From Chryseobacterium caseinilyticum (GTDB lineage: Bacteria > Bacteroidota > Bacteroidia > Flavobacteriales > Weeksellaceae), in contig NZ_JACYFS010000005.1 of assembly GCF_014837145.1 (NCBI RefSeq), positions 124,001-188,000 on the forward strand: DNA of 64,000 bases, written 5' to 3'. A program made the position numbers and the translations under genes. The notes beneath the pieces were generated by a model. That model saw only the letters and a program-made list of their open reading frames with translations, was not told the origin of the DNA and ran no database searches. This document shows, one piece after another, positions 15,162 to 24,475 of the stretch (within the stretch, counting starts at the first letter, position 1; every line of letters begins with the position of its first letter).

Positions 15162-15815
15162 TTATTTTCCGCTAAGAAAACCGCCTAAGATATCACCCAG
15201 ACCGCCGCCTTGCTTATTATTGTTTCCGCCTCCACCAAGAACACTTCCAAGGATGTCACCAAGTCCGCCTCCTGAAGATTGAGAATTTCCACCACCAAGA
15301 ACACTTCCAAGAATGTTGCTCAAAGGATCATTTGATGCCTGTGCCTGGGTCTGTGCGCCTCCTAAAATTCCTCCTAAAAGGTCGCCGATACCTCCTGCTC
15401 CTACATTATTCTGTTGCTTTTCTTTACCGATATAACCCATGATCACAGGTGCGAGCATAGCCAGAATAGGTCCGATTTTATCAATTGAAATTCCTGTATT
15501 TTGTGAAAGATTATTTTCTACTGTGTTTTTTTCGTTTCCGAAAATGTGGGAAAGGATAGAACCGCCTTCGCCCTGTCTTGCACCAGCCTGTGATACGTCA
15601 TCCAGAATACTTCCGTCGTGATCTTTGTCTAAAGCATTATTTAGAGATTCTGCTTCCTTTGCATCCTGCGATTTGTTTCTAAGGTAAGAAATTACCAGTG
15701 GTGCAGCTACCGCCAAAAGTGCAAGAATCTGGGTTTTGCTCACTCCATATTTGTTTTCTGCCTGCTCAGCAACCTGGTTGCCTGTGTTTCCTGTTAAAAG
15801 GTCTAATAAACTCAT
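15162..15815 (-). CDS. DUF937 (YidB-like) protein with a glycine-rich repeat tail
   Basis: 217 residues. The N-terminal 60 residues (LLDLLTGNTGNQVAEQAENKYG, then QILALLAVAAPLVISYL) and the segment around 105-125 (ISIDKIGPILAMLAPVIMGY) are two similar helical DUF937 units. From about residue 140 the protein is a low-complexity tail in which GLGDILGSVLGGG-like units recur (near 155, 180 and 200) separated by Asn/Gln/Ser-rich linkers. No signal peptide is present. The function of DUF937 is not established. It is flanked by its own terminator and is probably a single-gene transcript. Confidence 0.9.
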   Translation of the reverse strand: MSLLDLLTGNTGNQVAEQAENKYGVSKTQILALLAVAAPLVISYLRNKSQDAKEAESLNNALDKDHDGSILDDVSQAGARQGEGGSILSHIFGNEKNTVENNLSQNTGISIDKIGPILAMLAPVIMGYIGKEKQQNNVGAGGIGDLLGGILGGAQTQAQASNDPLSNILGSVLGGGNSQSSGGGLGDILGSVLGGGGNNNKQGGGLGDILGGFLSGK

Positions 15816-15890
15816 ATTGTGTTTAAATTTTATTTGTTAGATGTCAAATTTAATAAAAAAAATGATTGATGGTAAAACAATTTAATGAAT

Positions 15891-17150
15891 CTAAAATTGT
15901 CTGATTTGCTCATCGGTGTATCCTTTGGTTCTTAGGAGTTCCACGTATTCTTCGGCCGAGTTGGTCATCCAGTTAACCGGTTCAGGAGCAGTTTTTTTAT
16001 CGATAACAAATTCCAGAATTCCTTTACTGTCATTCATCCATGGTAAAAGATAATAGGCAAGTCCGCCTTTATAGCCTTTAAAATCATCAATTTCTTTTCC
16101 TTGATCTGTCTGTCCGGCAATAAAATAAGACAAAATGTAAAACACCGGAATTAAAAGCACAGCAAAAGATATTTTTTTGAACATTTTTTGTCTGTGCATC
16201 AGTCCGTATCCGATGGCGATTGCGAAAATGATATTGAAGGGCAGAAAAAACACATAATTATCTGTCACGGCATAAAATGTTGAAAAACCATAGACGAAAA
16301 AAGAAGATACAAGGAAAACATAAAACATTTCTCTGTTATTCCTGTACAGCGTAAGAATACCAACAATTCCGAAAAATATGTAGATGGTATAATTATAAAT
16401 CACGTAGAAAACAGATTTTATAAAATCTGAAATGTATTGGGTAAGTGTTTTTTTGAAAGATTCTTCAACCCACTGACCCTGATCTGATGAATAAGGAGAA
16501 TTGAGTTGTAATCCCTGAGCATAGTTGAGAACAAAAAGCGAGAAAAACAGGGTAAAAAAAAGCAGTAAAGACAGGCCGGCTTCCTTTTTATGATTTCTCA
16601 GATAATAAATGAAAATAATAAAACCGGGTATCAAAAGTACATTCTGAATATGAACCCATAATGAGATGCCTAAAAATAATCCGCTGAAAATTATATAATT
16701 TTTGTTGTCAGTGTAGAAACTTCTGATCATACTTAGAAAAAACAGAGAAATCCAAAAACAGTTGTAGGTATACACTTCAGGAATTTCTGCATTTCTCCAA
16801 AAGCTGAAACTGAAACCAAAAATCACGGCCGCTGCAACACCTGTTAAGGTATTCGCTTTTAAAGATAAAACACTGAAATACACGATGGCTACAGATAAAG
16901 CTGCGGATACGATCACTAGAATCCGGTTGGCTTCAATTCCGTTGAGGCTAAAAATATCTCTGATTAAAATCGCAGTATTAACGTAGAGAAAATGAGAAGT
17001 AGCAGTAGCAGTTGTCGCGAACTCTCCCTGTTCAACCGTCAGTACAAATCCCACACAATCGGCAAAGGGAATTCTGGCAAAACTTCCCCAAGCATAAATT
17101 CCGAGAAAGGTTAAAAAAAGTAAAAGACCCGTAAGATATTTATTCATCAA
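15891..17150 (-). CDS. Multi-spanning membrane protein, GT-C glycosyltransferase-like (DUF2723)
   Basis: 419 residues with about ten hydrophobic helices. An acidic residue in the first loop (FARIPFADCVGFVL) and the arrangement of the first helices match the DUF2723 family of GT-C-fold proteins, which is related to protein O-mannosyltransferases. GT-C enzymes use lipid-linked sugars and act on the outer face of the inner membrane, but the donor and acceptor here are unknown. It is much shorter than the roughly 1000-residue DUF2723 proteins common in Bacteroidota, lacking their C-terminal soluble part; the short tail ends KGYTDEQIRQF. The start codon abuts the stop of the DUF2480 gene, so the two are one transcript. 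Confidence 0.75.
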   Translation of the reverse strand: MMNKYLTGLLLFLTFLGIYAWGSFARIPFADCVGFVLTVEQGEFATTATATSHFLYVNTAILIRDIFSLNGIEANRILVIVSAALSVAIVYFSVLSLKANTLTGVAAAVIFGFSFSFWRNAEIPEVYTYNCFWISLFFLSMIRSFYTDNKNYIIFSGLFLGISLWVHIQNVLLIPGFIIFIYYLRNHKKEAGLSLLLFFTLFFSLFVLNYAQGLQLNSPYSSDQGQWVEESFKKTLTQYISDFIKSVFYVIYNYTIYIFFGIVGILTLYRNNREMFYVFLVSSFFVYGFSTFYAVTDNYVFFLPFNIIFAIAIGYGLMHRQKMFKKISFAVLLIPVFYILSYFIAGQTDQGKEIDDFKGYKGGLAYYLLPWMNDSKGILEFVIDKKTAPEPVNWMTNSAEEYVELLRTKGYTDEQIRQF

Positions 17151-17660
17151 TTAATTCTTCAGAATAGGAACATTCGAGCAGGCTTCACCAAACATCAGAG
17201 ATTTTACAATGGGCTGAATTTTTTCCACCAGTTCCACATAAGCATTTTCCGGAATCTCTTTGTCTGAACAGCCTTTCACCAAAACTCTTTTTCCCTGCAT
17301 TTCAGAAAAATCATGACTGGAAATAGCGTCGTGCATCAGAATGACTTCTAAATTCTGCAGGTTTCCGAAAACGATTTTTCTGGTAACATCACTGAGTTTA
17401 GCGGTGATTAAAAAATAGGCCCAGAGCGGAACAATCGCATCTGCAGAATTGTAAACATAAACAAACGAATCTCTGTAATCCTCAATGTCGATGGCAGCTA
17501 CCTTTTCACGGAAATCCTTTTCCTTTAAAACCATTTCCATGAAAAGAAAATCTTTAAGGTCGATCCCTTTTCTTGAACCTTTCGGAACCAGATCGGTAAG
17601 GTCAAAGTTGATTAATCCGCTGGCGGCCACTTTATTTTTTATTTCAAATTCTTCTGACAT
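17151..17660 (-). CDS. DUF2480 family protein
   Basis: 169 residues, soluble, without signal or membrane segment. The opening (KNKVAASGLINFDLTDL) and the central WAYFLITAKLSDVTRKIVFG, followed by a late LVKGCSDKEIPENAYVELVEKI, are typical of DUF2480, a Bacteroidota-specific family in which no function is known. CS and KGCSD cysteines near the C terminus could bind a metal; this is a guess from spacing. It is the first gene of a pair with the GT-C-like membrane protein and is transcribed divergently from lpxB. The shared 104-bp gap contains a 16-bp palindrome (17693-17708) and a possible -7 box for lpxB (TATCTTTG, 17671-17678). Confidence 0.87.
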   Translation of the reverse strand: MSEEFEIKNKVAASGLINFDLTDLVPKGSRKGIDLKDFLFMEMVLKEKDFREKVAAIDIEDYRDSFVYVYNSADAIVPLWAYFLITAKLSDVTRKIVFGNLQNLEVILMHDAISSHDFSEMQGKRVLVKGCSDKEIPENAYVELVEKIQPIVKSLMFGEACSNVPILKN

Positions 17661-17764
17661 TTTTAATCATTATCTTTGAAGCAAATTTACTCATTTCAAA
17701 TTTGAAATTTAAGGTTTGATATTTGAAATTTAGAAAATCAATCATCGCTCATCATTCATCATTT

Positions 17765-18886
17765 ATGAAATATTACATCATCGCAGGTGAAGCTTCCGGA
17801 GATTTGCACGGGAGCAATTTAATGAAAGCTTTAAAGGAAAAAGATTCCAACGCAGAATTTCGGTTTTGGGGTGGAGATCTGATGCAGAAGCAGGGAGGAA
17901 CTTTGGTAAAACACTACCGCGACCTCGCATTTATGGGTTTTCTTGAAGTGGCGATGAATCTGAGAACCATTTTAAACAATATTAAAATCTGTAAAGAAGA
18001 CATCAGAAATAATAAGCCAGATGTTTTGATTTTAGTAGATTATCCGGGCTTCAATCTGAGGATTGCAAAATTTGCAAAAGAATTGGGAATTAAAGTAGTT
18101 TACTACATTTCGCCACAACTTTGGGCGTGGAAGGAAGGCCGTGTGGAAATCATCAAAAAATATGTGGATGAAATGATGGTGATTTTGCCTTTTGAGGAAG
18201 AGTTTTACCAAAAACATAATGTAAAATCTCATTTTGTAGGCCATCCGCTTTTAGATGCCATTTCAAATTTAGATGAAATTAATGTTGATGATTTTAAATC
18301 TGAAAATGGTTTAAACGAAAAAGAAATTATCGCTCTTCTGCCAGGTTCCAGAAAACAGGAAGTAGAAAAAATGCTGGAAATTATGCTGTCTGTGCGTCCT
18401 CATTTTCAGAATTATCAGTTTGTAATTGCAGGTGCGCCGAGTCTGGATCAATCTTTTTATCAAAAATATGTGGATGAAAATGTACATTTCGTTTCCAACA
18501 AAACCTATGATTTGCTGAGGTGTTCGAAAGCTGCTTTGGTCACATCAGGAACGGCAACTTTGGAAACGGCTTTGCTGAATATTCCGGAAGTGGTTTGTTA
18601 CCGCGGAAGCAAAATTTCTTACGCCATAGCCAAAAGACTTGTGAAGAATATCAAATATATTTCATTGGTGAATTTGATTATGGACAGGGAAGTAGTGAAA
18701 GAATTAATTCAAAGCGAGCTCAGTACAAAAAATCTTGTTGGGGAGCTTAAACTCATTATTGAAGGCGAAAAAAGAATGAAAATGTTTGATGATTTCAAAC
18801 TTTTAAGAGAAAAATTAGGTGGGAGAGGAGCAAGTGAAAATGCAGCCGATATTATCTTAAATCTAAAAAAAGTAGAAATATTTTAA
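17765..18886 (+). CDS. lpxB: Lipid-A-disaccharide synthase
   Basis: LpxB joins UDP-diacylglucosamine to lipid X in lipid A synthesis at the inner membrane. The start at 17765 is preferred to the GTG- or ATG-like codons upstream because MKYYIIAGEASGDLHG is the standard N terminus, giving 373 residues. Other motifs are YYISPQLWAWKEGR, FVGHPLLD, the LPGSRKQEV nucleotide-binding loop and VTSGTATLETAL near the C terminus. A -7 box TATCTTTG lies at 17671-17678, leaving a leader of about 85 bases, but its -33 box is unclear. comEC follows after 44 bp. In many Bacteroidota lpxB is next to surE; surE is not here. Confidence 0.96.
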   Translation: MKYYIIAGEASGDLHGSNLMKALKEKDSNAEFRFWGGDLMQKQGGTLVKHYRDLAFMGFLEVAMNLRTILNNIKICKEDIRNNKPDVLILVDYPGFNLRIAKFAKELGIKVVYYISPQLWAWKEGRVEIIKKYVDEMMVILPFEEEFYQKHNVKSHFVGHPLLDAISNLDEINVDDFKSENGLNEKEIIALLPGSRKQEVEKMLEIMLSVRPHFQNYQFVIAGAPSLDQSFYQKYVDENVHFVSNKTYDLLRCSKAALVTSGTATLETALLNIPEVVCYRGSKISYAIAKRLVKNIKYISLVNLIMDREVVKELIQSELSTKNLVGELKLIIEGEKRMKMFDDFKLLREKLGGRGASENAADIILNLKKVEIF

Positions 18887-18930
18887 CTTTCATATTCTAA
18901 AATTTTTTAATTTAGTTTGTTCAAACACAG

Positions 18931-20706
18931 GTGATTTTGAACAGGCAGCCTCTTTTGATTCTTGTCATTTCTTTTATCCTCGGGATTTTCTTTCAGGATC
19001 ATTTCTCTTTTGGGCAAAAACCGGTGTTCGGGATTCTGCTGTCTTTGCTCATCATTTCAGGATTGCTTTTTTTTAAGAATAATGTTTTGTTTAAAATCAG
19101 AAATTTTTTTTTACCCATCCTGTTTTTCGGATTGGGAATTTCTTTTCATTTTTATAATAATTCGAAATCTGAAAATTTAAATTTAAAGACAAACGAAACC
19201 GTCGTTTTTAAAGTTTCAAAAAAATTGAATTCCAACGAAAAGTATAAGAAATATGAAGTTGTGGCTCAGGTGGGGCAAAAATCTTTTGATGCAGTTTTAA
19301 GTGTTGGAAAAGATCAGAAGGAATTAGATTTCAACCATTATTACAAAGCAAAAACTTATGTTATTCAGCCAAAATCTCCCGAGCATGATTTCCAGTTTAA
19401 TTATTCGAAATATTTACAGAGAAAAAATATTTATTATCAGTGTTTTGTCAATGGCGAAATTTCGTCTGCTCCGAGAAATGATTTAGATTTAACTGAAAAA
19501 ATCCGGCAGAAACGGCTTGAAACTTTACAGGAAATCGATCATTCTGAAATGAATTTCCGAAGCCGTGAATTTTTAAAAGGAATTATTCTGGCAGACAGAA
19601 CCGAAATAGATTCTGAAACCGTTCAGGATTTCAACCGTTCTGGTTTGGTACATTTTCTGGCGATTTCGGGAACGCATATCGTTGTCATTTTTGGAATGTT
19701 TTATTTCCTGATGATGAGGTTTTCACCGGTAAGGTTTAAAAAATATGCGATCGTCATCAGTCTCATTTTCATTTGGATTTTTGCAGTTTTCATTGGGTTT
19801 GGAAATTCTGTGGTGCGTTCCTGTACTATGATTTCGGTTTATTTTATTTATGTTCTGCTCCAGCGGAAACCGGATCTGCTCCATTCTTTGGCACTTTCGG
19901 CGTTCATCATTTTAATCATTGATACGCAGCAGATTTTCGATGTCGGATTTCAGTTAAGTTTTCTTGCGGTCTTAGGAATCTACTGGCTCAATCAACCGAT
20001 TTTAAAATACCTCCCGAGACAGGATAATTATTTTAAGAAGCTCATTTTTAACACCATTTCAATTTCCATTTCTGCGCAGCTGGCAACTTTGCCATTGGTT
20101 CTGTATTATTTTCATCAGTTTTCATTGATTTCAATTCTGGCGAATTTTTTCATCGTTCCGTTTTCTGAAGCGATTATCATTTTGTCTTTCCTGATGACGG
20201 CTTTGATTGGTTTAAATTTAGATTTCTACTTTATAAATCTGATTTATGACTTTGTGATTCAGATGCTGCTCAAAATCATTCACTGGTTTGCCGGTTTCGA
20301 TTCGGTCTTCTTCGAAAATATTCCGATGAATCTTGCTGAGGTTTTTATTCTTTTCGGAATAGTGTATTTATTGAAGTTCATGCTCAGTAAATTTAATCTG
20401 AGAAATATTTCAAATGTGATTCTTGCCGTTTCCCTATTTTTTATCATCAGAATATCATTTAATATCATTGAAAATCAAAAGGATGAATTACTCGTACATC
20501 ATTACAAAAAAGAAATCATCATCTCGGTAAAAACCGGAAATCGCGTGGAATTTTGGTTGAATTCGGAAAATGAAAAAGATAAAATTCAGCAGTATATTAT
20601 TAATCCCTATCTGTCATCCCGTAGAATTGAAGAATTTAAAATAAAAACAATTCCTCCGTCTTCCGAAATGTTTGTTTTTAAAGGTAAAATTTATCCATTA
20701 AAATAA
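18931..20706 (+). CDS. comEC: ComEC/Rec2-family DNA uptake channel, without the C-terminal nuclease domain
   Basis: 591 residues, with a DUF4131-like N-terminal region of two or three helices, an OB-like soluble part (about 80-180), then the Competence domain marked by LKGIILADRTEI, LVHFLAISGTHIVVIFG and GFGNSVVRSCTMI, with about eight more helices. It forms the inner-membrane channel for single-stranded DNA in natural transformation. The C-terminal metallo-beta-lactamase domain found in Firmicutes ComEC is missing; the last 90 residues are a short soluble tail. That shorter form is common in Bacteroidota. The start is GTG at 18931; TTG at 18937 is possible. It follows lpxB at 44 bp and may be in its transcript. 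Confidence 0.88.
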   Translation: MILNRQPLLILVISFILGIFFQDHFSFGQKPVFGILLSLLIISGLLFFKNNVLFKIRNFFLPILFFGLGISFHFYNNSKSENLNLKTNETVVFKVSKKLNSNEKYKKYEVVAQVGQKSFDAVLSVGKDQKELDFNHYYKAKTYVIQPKSPEHDFQFNYSKYLQRKNIYYQCFVNGEISSAPRNDLDLTEKIRQKRLETLQEIDHSEMNFRSREFLKGIILADRTEIDSETVQDFNRSGLVHFLAISGTHIVVIFGMFYFLMMRFSPVRFKKYAIVISLIFIWIFAVFIGFGNSVVRSCTMISVYFIYVLLQRKPDLLHSLALSAFIILIIDTQQIFDVGFQLSFLAVLGIYWLNQPILKYLPRQDNYFKKLIFNTISISISAQLATLPLVLYYFHQFSLISILANFFIVPFSEAIIILSFLMTALIGLNLDFYFINLIYDFVIQMLLKIIHWFAGFDSVFFENIPMNLAEVFILFGIVYLLKFMLSKFNLRNISNVILAVSLFFIIRISFNIIENQKDELLVHHYKKEIIISVKTGNRVEFWLNSENEKDKIQQYIINPYLSSRRIEEFKIKTIPPSSEMFVFKGKIYPLK

Positions 20707-20796
20707 ACTTAAAATCCTGCTGAATATGTGGCTGAAAAAGCCGTGAACAATCTTATTTAGAAACATTACAAACTGCCTAATAGTGAGATTCATCAG

Positions 20797-20827
20797 TTTT
20801 TAGTCTTGTTAACATTTCTTAATTTTG
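20797..20827 (+). promoter_or_regulatory. Probable promoter of sdhCAB
   Basis: TTTT (20797-20800), a 19-bp spacer and TAATTTTG (20820-20827). The -7 box fits TAnnTTTG; the -33 box has one mismatch. The sdhC start is 25 bp downstream. Confidence 0.45.
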
Positions 20828-20852
20828 TGGAAATTCAAATTAAAAGCTAATT

Positions 20853-21515
20853 ATGGCAGGTTTAACAAGTTCTACTATAGGTAGGAAGTATGCAATGGCA
20901 CTTTCGGCAATGTTTCTGCTGAGTTTCTTGGTGATACACGTGTCGTCTAACATCACATCGATTTTTAGCGTTGATGTTTACAATGAAGTCGCTCATTTTA
21001 TGGGTTACAATCCTTTGGTTCAGTACGCTTTGCAGCCTGTGCTTGCCATCGGGGTTCTTTTCCATTTTATTATGGGATTCATCCTTGAAATCAAAAACAA
21101 CAAAGCGCGTCCGATAAAATATGCCAACAACAACGGTTCGGCAAATTCTACATGGGTATCGAGAAATATGATTATTTCAGGTGCTGTAATTTTAGCATTC
21201 TTTGCTTTACACTTTTACGATTTCTGGTTTCCGGAACTGGATTATAAATTTATTCAGGCCAATACTCCCGACGAAACAAGATACTGGGACGAGCTTCACC
21301 ATAAATTTCACGACATCTGGAGAGTGGTGCTTTATGTGATTTCATTCGTTCTTTTAGGAATGCACTTAGCTCACGGTTTCCAGTCATCATTCCAGTCTGT
21401 TGGTGCTAGACATCCAAAATATACACCGGTAATCAAAGCGATTGGTTTTTGGTTTTCGGTAATTGTTCCGCTTGGGTTTATTATCATCGCAGTTTTTCAT
21501 TACGTAACTCAATAA
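20853..21515 (+). CDS. sdhC: Succinate dehydrogenase cytochrome b subunit
   Basis: 220 residues and five membrane helices. This is the single membrane anchor of the type used by Bacteroidota, Bacillus and Wolinella, which carries two haems and passes electrons between SdhB and menaquinone. Conserved histidines are visible in [30 protein letters not shown] and HLAHGFQSS, enough for two bis-histidine haems. It begins the sdhCAB operon; sdhA starts 16 bp after its stop. A promoter candidate is placed 25 bp before the start. Confidence 0.93.
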   Translation: MAGLTSSTIGRKYAMALSAMFLLSFLVIHVSSNITSIFSVDVYNEVAHFMGYNPLVQYALQPVLAIGVLFHFIMGFILEIKNNKARPIKYANNNGSANSTWVSRNMIISGAVILAFFALHFYDFWFPELDYKFIQANTPDETRYWDELHHKFHDIWRVVLYVISFVLLGMHLAHGFQSSFQSVGARHPKYTPVIKAIGFWFSVIVPLGFIIIAVFHYVTQ

Positions 21516-21531
21516 TTTTCAATATACTAAT

Positions 21532-23544
21532 ATGAGTAAATTAGATTCAAAAATTCCTGCTGGTCCACTTAAGGATAAATGGAAAAATCATAAAGACCAT
21601 ATGAACCTTGTTGCACCAAACAACAGAGACAAGATTGATATTATTGTTGTAGGTACAGGTTTGGCAGGAGGTTCTGCAGCAGCTACTCTGGCTGAGCAGG
21701 GATATAATGTAAAGGCATTCTGTTACCAGGATTCACCAAGAAGAGCGCACTCTATTGCTGCTCAGGGTGGTATCAACGCTGCTAAAAATTATCAGGGTGA
21801 TGGTGACTCTACATATAGATTATTCTATGATACCATTAAAGGTGGTGACTACAGAGCAAGAGAGGCTAATGTTTACAGATTAGCTGAAGTTTCTGCCAAT
21901 ATTATTGACCAGTGTGTTTCTCAGGGAGTTCCATTTGGAAGAGATTACGGCGGACAGTTAGATAACCGTTCATTCGGTGGAGTTCAGGTTAAAAGAACTT
22001 TCTACGCAAAAGGACAAACTGGTCAGCAGTTATTATTAGGTGCATATTCTTCATTAAGCCGTCAGATCGGTAAAGGAAGAGTGAAAATGTACAACCGTCA
22101 CGAAATGCTTGAACTGGTAATCGTGGACGGAAAAGCAAGAGGAATTATTGCCAGAAACTTAGTAACAGGTGAGATCGAAAGACACTCAGCTCACGCAGTG
22201 GTAATTGCTTCAGGAGGTTACGGAAATGTTTATTTCCTTTCGACCAATGCAATGGGTTCAAACGTTTCTGCAGCTTGGAAGATTCATAAGAAAGGAGCGT
22301 ATTTCGCAAATCCTTGTTATGTTCAGATTCACCCAACCTGTATTCCGGTTCACGGAACACAGCAGTCTAAACTGACTTTGATGTCTGAATCATTAAGAAA
22401 CTCCGGAAGAATCTGGGTTCCCAAAAATATTGAAGATTCAGTTGCCATCAGAGAAGGGAAGCTGAGACCTGAAAATATTAAAGAAGAAGACAGAGATTAT
22501 TATTTGGAAAGAAGATATCCTGCATTCGGTAACCTGGTTCCCCGTGACGTCGCGTCCAGAGCTGGTAAAGAAAGATGTGATGCCGGTTACGGAATCGAAA
22601 ATAACGATACTAAAGAAGGTGTTTATCTGGATTTCTCTACAGAAATCATGAAAAAAGGTAAAGAAGCCGCTATTGAAAAACATATCAACAATCCTACAGA
22701 TCAGCAGATTTATGATCTTGGAAAAGCATGGATCGAGGAGAAGTACGGTAACTTATTCGTAATGTATGAAAAAATTACTGCGGATGATCCTTACAAAACT
22801 CCAATGAAGATTTACCCTGCCGTTCACTATACAATGGGTGGTGTTTGGGTTGATTACAACTTACAGTCTACAATCCCAGGATGTTTCGTTGTCGGTGAAG
22901 CTAACTTCTCAGACCACGGAGCCAACAGATTGGGAGCTTCAGCTTTGATGCAAGGTTTGGCAGATGGATATTTCGTTCTTCCTTACACGATTGCAGATTA
23001 TCTATCTGCAGACATCAGAACAGGAGAAATTCCTACAAATTCTGCTGAGTTTGACGCAGCTGAAAAAGAGATCAAAGACAAAGTAAATTTCTTTGTTAAT
23101 AATAAAGGAACACATTCAGTAGATTATTTCCATAAAAAGCTGGGACACATTATGTGGAATAAGGTTGGAATGGGAAGAACTCCTGAAGGTTTAAGAGAAG
23201 CAATTGCAGAAATCGACGAAGTGAAAAAAGATTTCTGGCAAAACGTAAAAGTAATGGGTGAAACTGAAGGGATGAACACAGAGCTTGAAAAAGCTTTCAG
23301 AGTTGCAGATTTCATCGAATTAGGACAGCTTATGGCTATCGATGCATTACACAGAAACGAATCTTGTGGTGGGCATTTCAGAGAAGATCATGCAACTCCG
23401 GAAGGTGAAGCAGAAAGAGATGATGTTAACTTCAAATATGTAGGAGCTTGGGAATATCAGGGAGATGATATCAAAAATGAGGTTCTGCACAAAGAAGATC
23501 TTATCTATGAAAACATCGAAGTTAAAGCAAGAAGTTATAAATAA
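21532..23544 (+). CDS. sdhA: Succinate dehydrogenase/fumarate reductase flavoprotein subunit
   Basis: 670 residues. Succinate is oxidised to fumarate (TCA cycle and respiratory complex II) on the covalently bound FAD. The dinucleotide-binding motif [12 protein letters not shown] begins near residue 40; His73 in [11 protein letters not shown] is the flavin-linked histidine. The active-site region includes [21 protein letters not shown] and the [10 protein letters not shown] and [19 protein letters not shown] segments near the C-terminal half. The enzyme is longer than E. coli SdhA, as expected for the Bacteroidota form. It is in the middle of the operon; sdhB starts 24 bp later. Confidence 0.96.
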   Translation: MSKLDSKIPAGPLKDKWKNHKDHMNLVAPNNRDKIDIIVVGTGLAGGSAAATLAEQGYNVKAFCYQDSPRRAHSIAAQGGINAAKNYQGDGDSTYRLFYDTIKGGDYRAREANVYRLAEVSANIIDQCVSQGVPFGRDYGGQLDNRSFGGVQVKRTFYAKGQTGQQLLLGAYSSLSRQIGKGRVKMYNRHEMLELVIVDGKARGIIARNLVTGEIERHSAHAVVIASGGYGNVYFLSTNAMGSNVSAAWKIHKKGAYFANPCYVQIHPTCIPVHGTQQSKLTLMSESLRNSGRIWVPKNIEDSVAIREGKLRPENIKEEDRDYYLERRYPAFGNLVPRDVASRAGKERCDAGYGIENNDTKEGVYLDFSTEIMKKGKEAAIEKHINNPTDQQIYDLGKAWIEEKYGNLFVMYEKITADDPYKTPMKIYPAVHYTMGGVWVDYNLQSTIPGCFVVGEANFSDHGANRLGASALMQGLADGYFVLPYTIADYLSADIRTGEIPTNSAEFDAAEKEIKDKVNFFVNNKGTHSVDYFHKKLGHIMWNKVGMGRTPEGLREAIAEIDEVKKDFWQNVKVMGETEGMNTELEKAFRVADFIELGQLMAIDALHRNESCGGHFREDHATPEGEAERDDVNFKYVGAWEYQGDDIKNEVLHKEDLIYENIEVKARSYK

Positions 23545-23568
23545 TCTCCAATCTATAAATAAATAATT

Positions 23569-24336
23569 ATGAGTGCAAAAAAAGGCCTTCATCTTACGCT
23601 GAAAATTTGGAGACAGAAAAATACAAAAACTAAGGGTCAGTTTGAGACCTACAAAATATCAGATGTTTCTACAGATTCTTCGTTCTTAGAAATGTTGGAT
23701 ATTCTGAACGAACAGTTAATCAACGAAGGAAAAGAACCAATTGCTTTTGACCACGACTGTCGTGAAGGAATCTGCGGAATGTGTTCTCTATACATCAATG
23801 GTAGAGCTCACGGTCCGGATACTGGGATTACGACGTGTCAGCTTCACATGAGAATGTTCAAAGACGGTGAAACTATCGTGATCGAACCCTGGAGAAGTGC
23901 TGCGTTCCCTGTAATCAAAGATTTGATGGTAGACAGAAGCGCGTTCGACAGAGTAATGGCTGCAGGTGGATTTATCTCGGTAAACACTTCAGGAAATACT
24001 TTGGATGCCAACGCAATTCCTGTTCCTAAAGAAGATGCAGACAAAGCAATGGATGCAGCAGCATGTATCGGTTGTGGAGCTTGTGTAGCTTCCTGTAAAA
24101 ACGGTTCAGCAATGTTGTTTGTGGGAGCTAAAGTTTCTCAGTATGCTCTTTTACCTCAGGGTAGAGTAGAAGCTAAGAGAAGAGTTCTGAACATGGTGAA
24201 AGCGATGGATGAAGAAGGATTCGGAAACTGTTCAAATACCGGAGCATGTGAAGTGGAATGTCCTAAAGGAATTTCTCTTGAGAATATCGCAAGAATGAAC
24301 AGAGAGTACATGGCTGCTTATGCAGACAGAGGATAA
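23569..24336 (+). CDS. sdhB: Succinate dehydrogenase iron-sulfur subunit
   Basis: 255 residues. An N-terminal plant-ferredoxin-like domain binds the [2Fe-2S] cluster ([15 protein letters not shown], then the fourth cysteine in GITTCQLH). The C-terminal domain carries the other two clusters ([14 protein letters not shown] and [13 protein letters not shown]). It carries electrons from the FAD of SdhA to the haems of SdhC. It is the last gene of sdhCAB and a terminator starts 22 bp after the stop. All cluster cysteines look present. Confidence 0.96.
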   Translation: MSAKKGLHLTLKIWRQKNTKTKGQFETYKISDVSTDSSFLEMLDILNEQLINEGKEPIAFDHDCREGICGMCSLYINGRAHGPDTGITTCQLHMRMFKDGETIVIEPWRSAAFPVIKDLMVDRSAFDRVMAAGGFISVNTSGNTLDANAIPVPKEDADKAMDAAACIGCGACVASCKNGSAMLFVGAKVSQYALLPQGRVEAKRRVLNMVKAMDEEGFGNCSNTGACEVECPKGISLENIARMNREYMAAYADRG

Positions 24337-24358
24337 TCTGTTTTAAAATAAATTTTAT

Positions 24359-24390
24359 AAAATCGTCTTCTATTGTGAGGACGATTTTTT
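24359..24390 (+). terminator. Terminator of sdhCAB
   Basis: AAATCGTCTTC pairs with GAGGACGATTT (one G-U pair) and is followed by T residues. Confidence 0.85.
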
Positions 24391-24475
24391 AGTTAAATCT
24401 TTCATAAAATAAGTTTAAACAGTGTTTATAGTTGATTTGAAAAACTTATTTTTGCCTAATTATTTAAAATCAAAA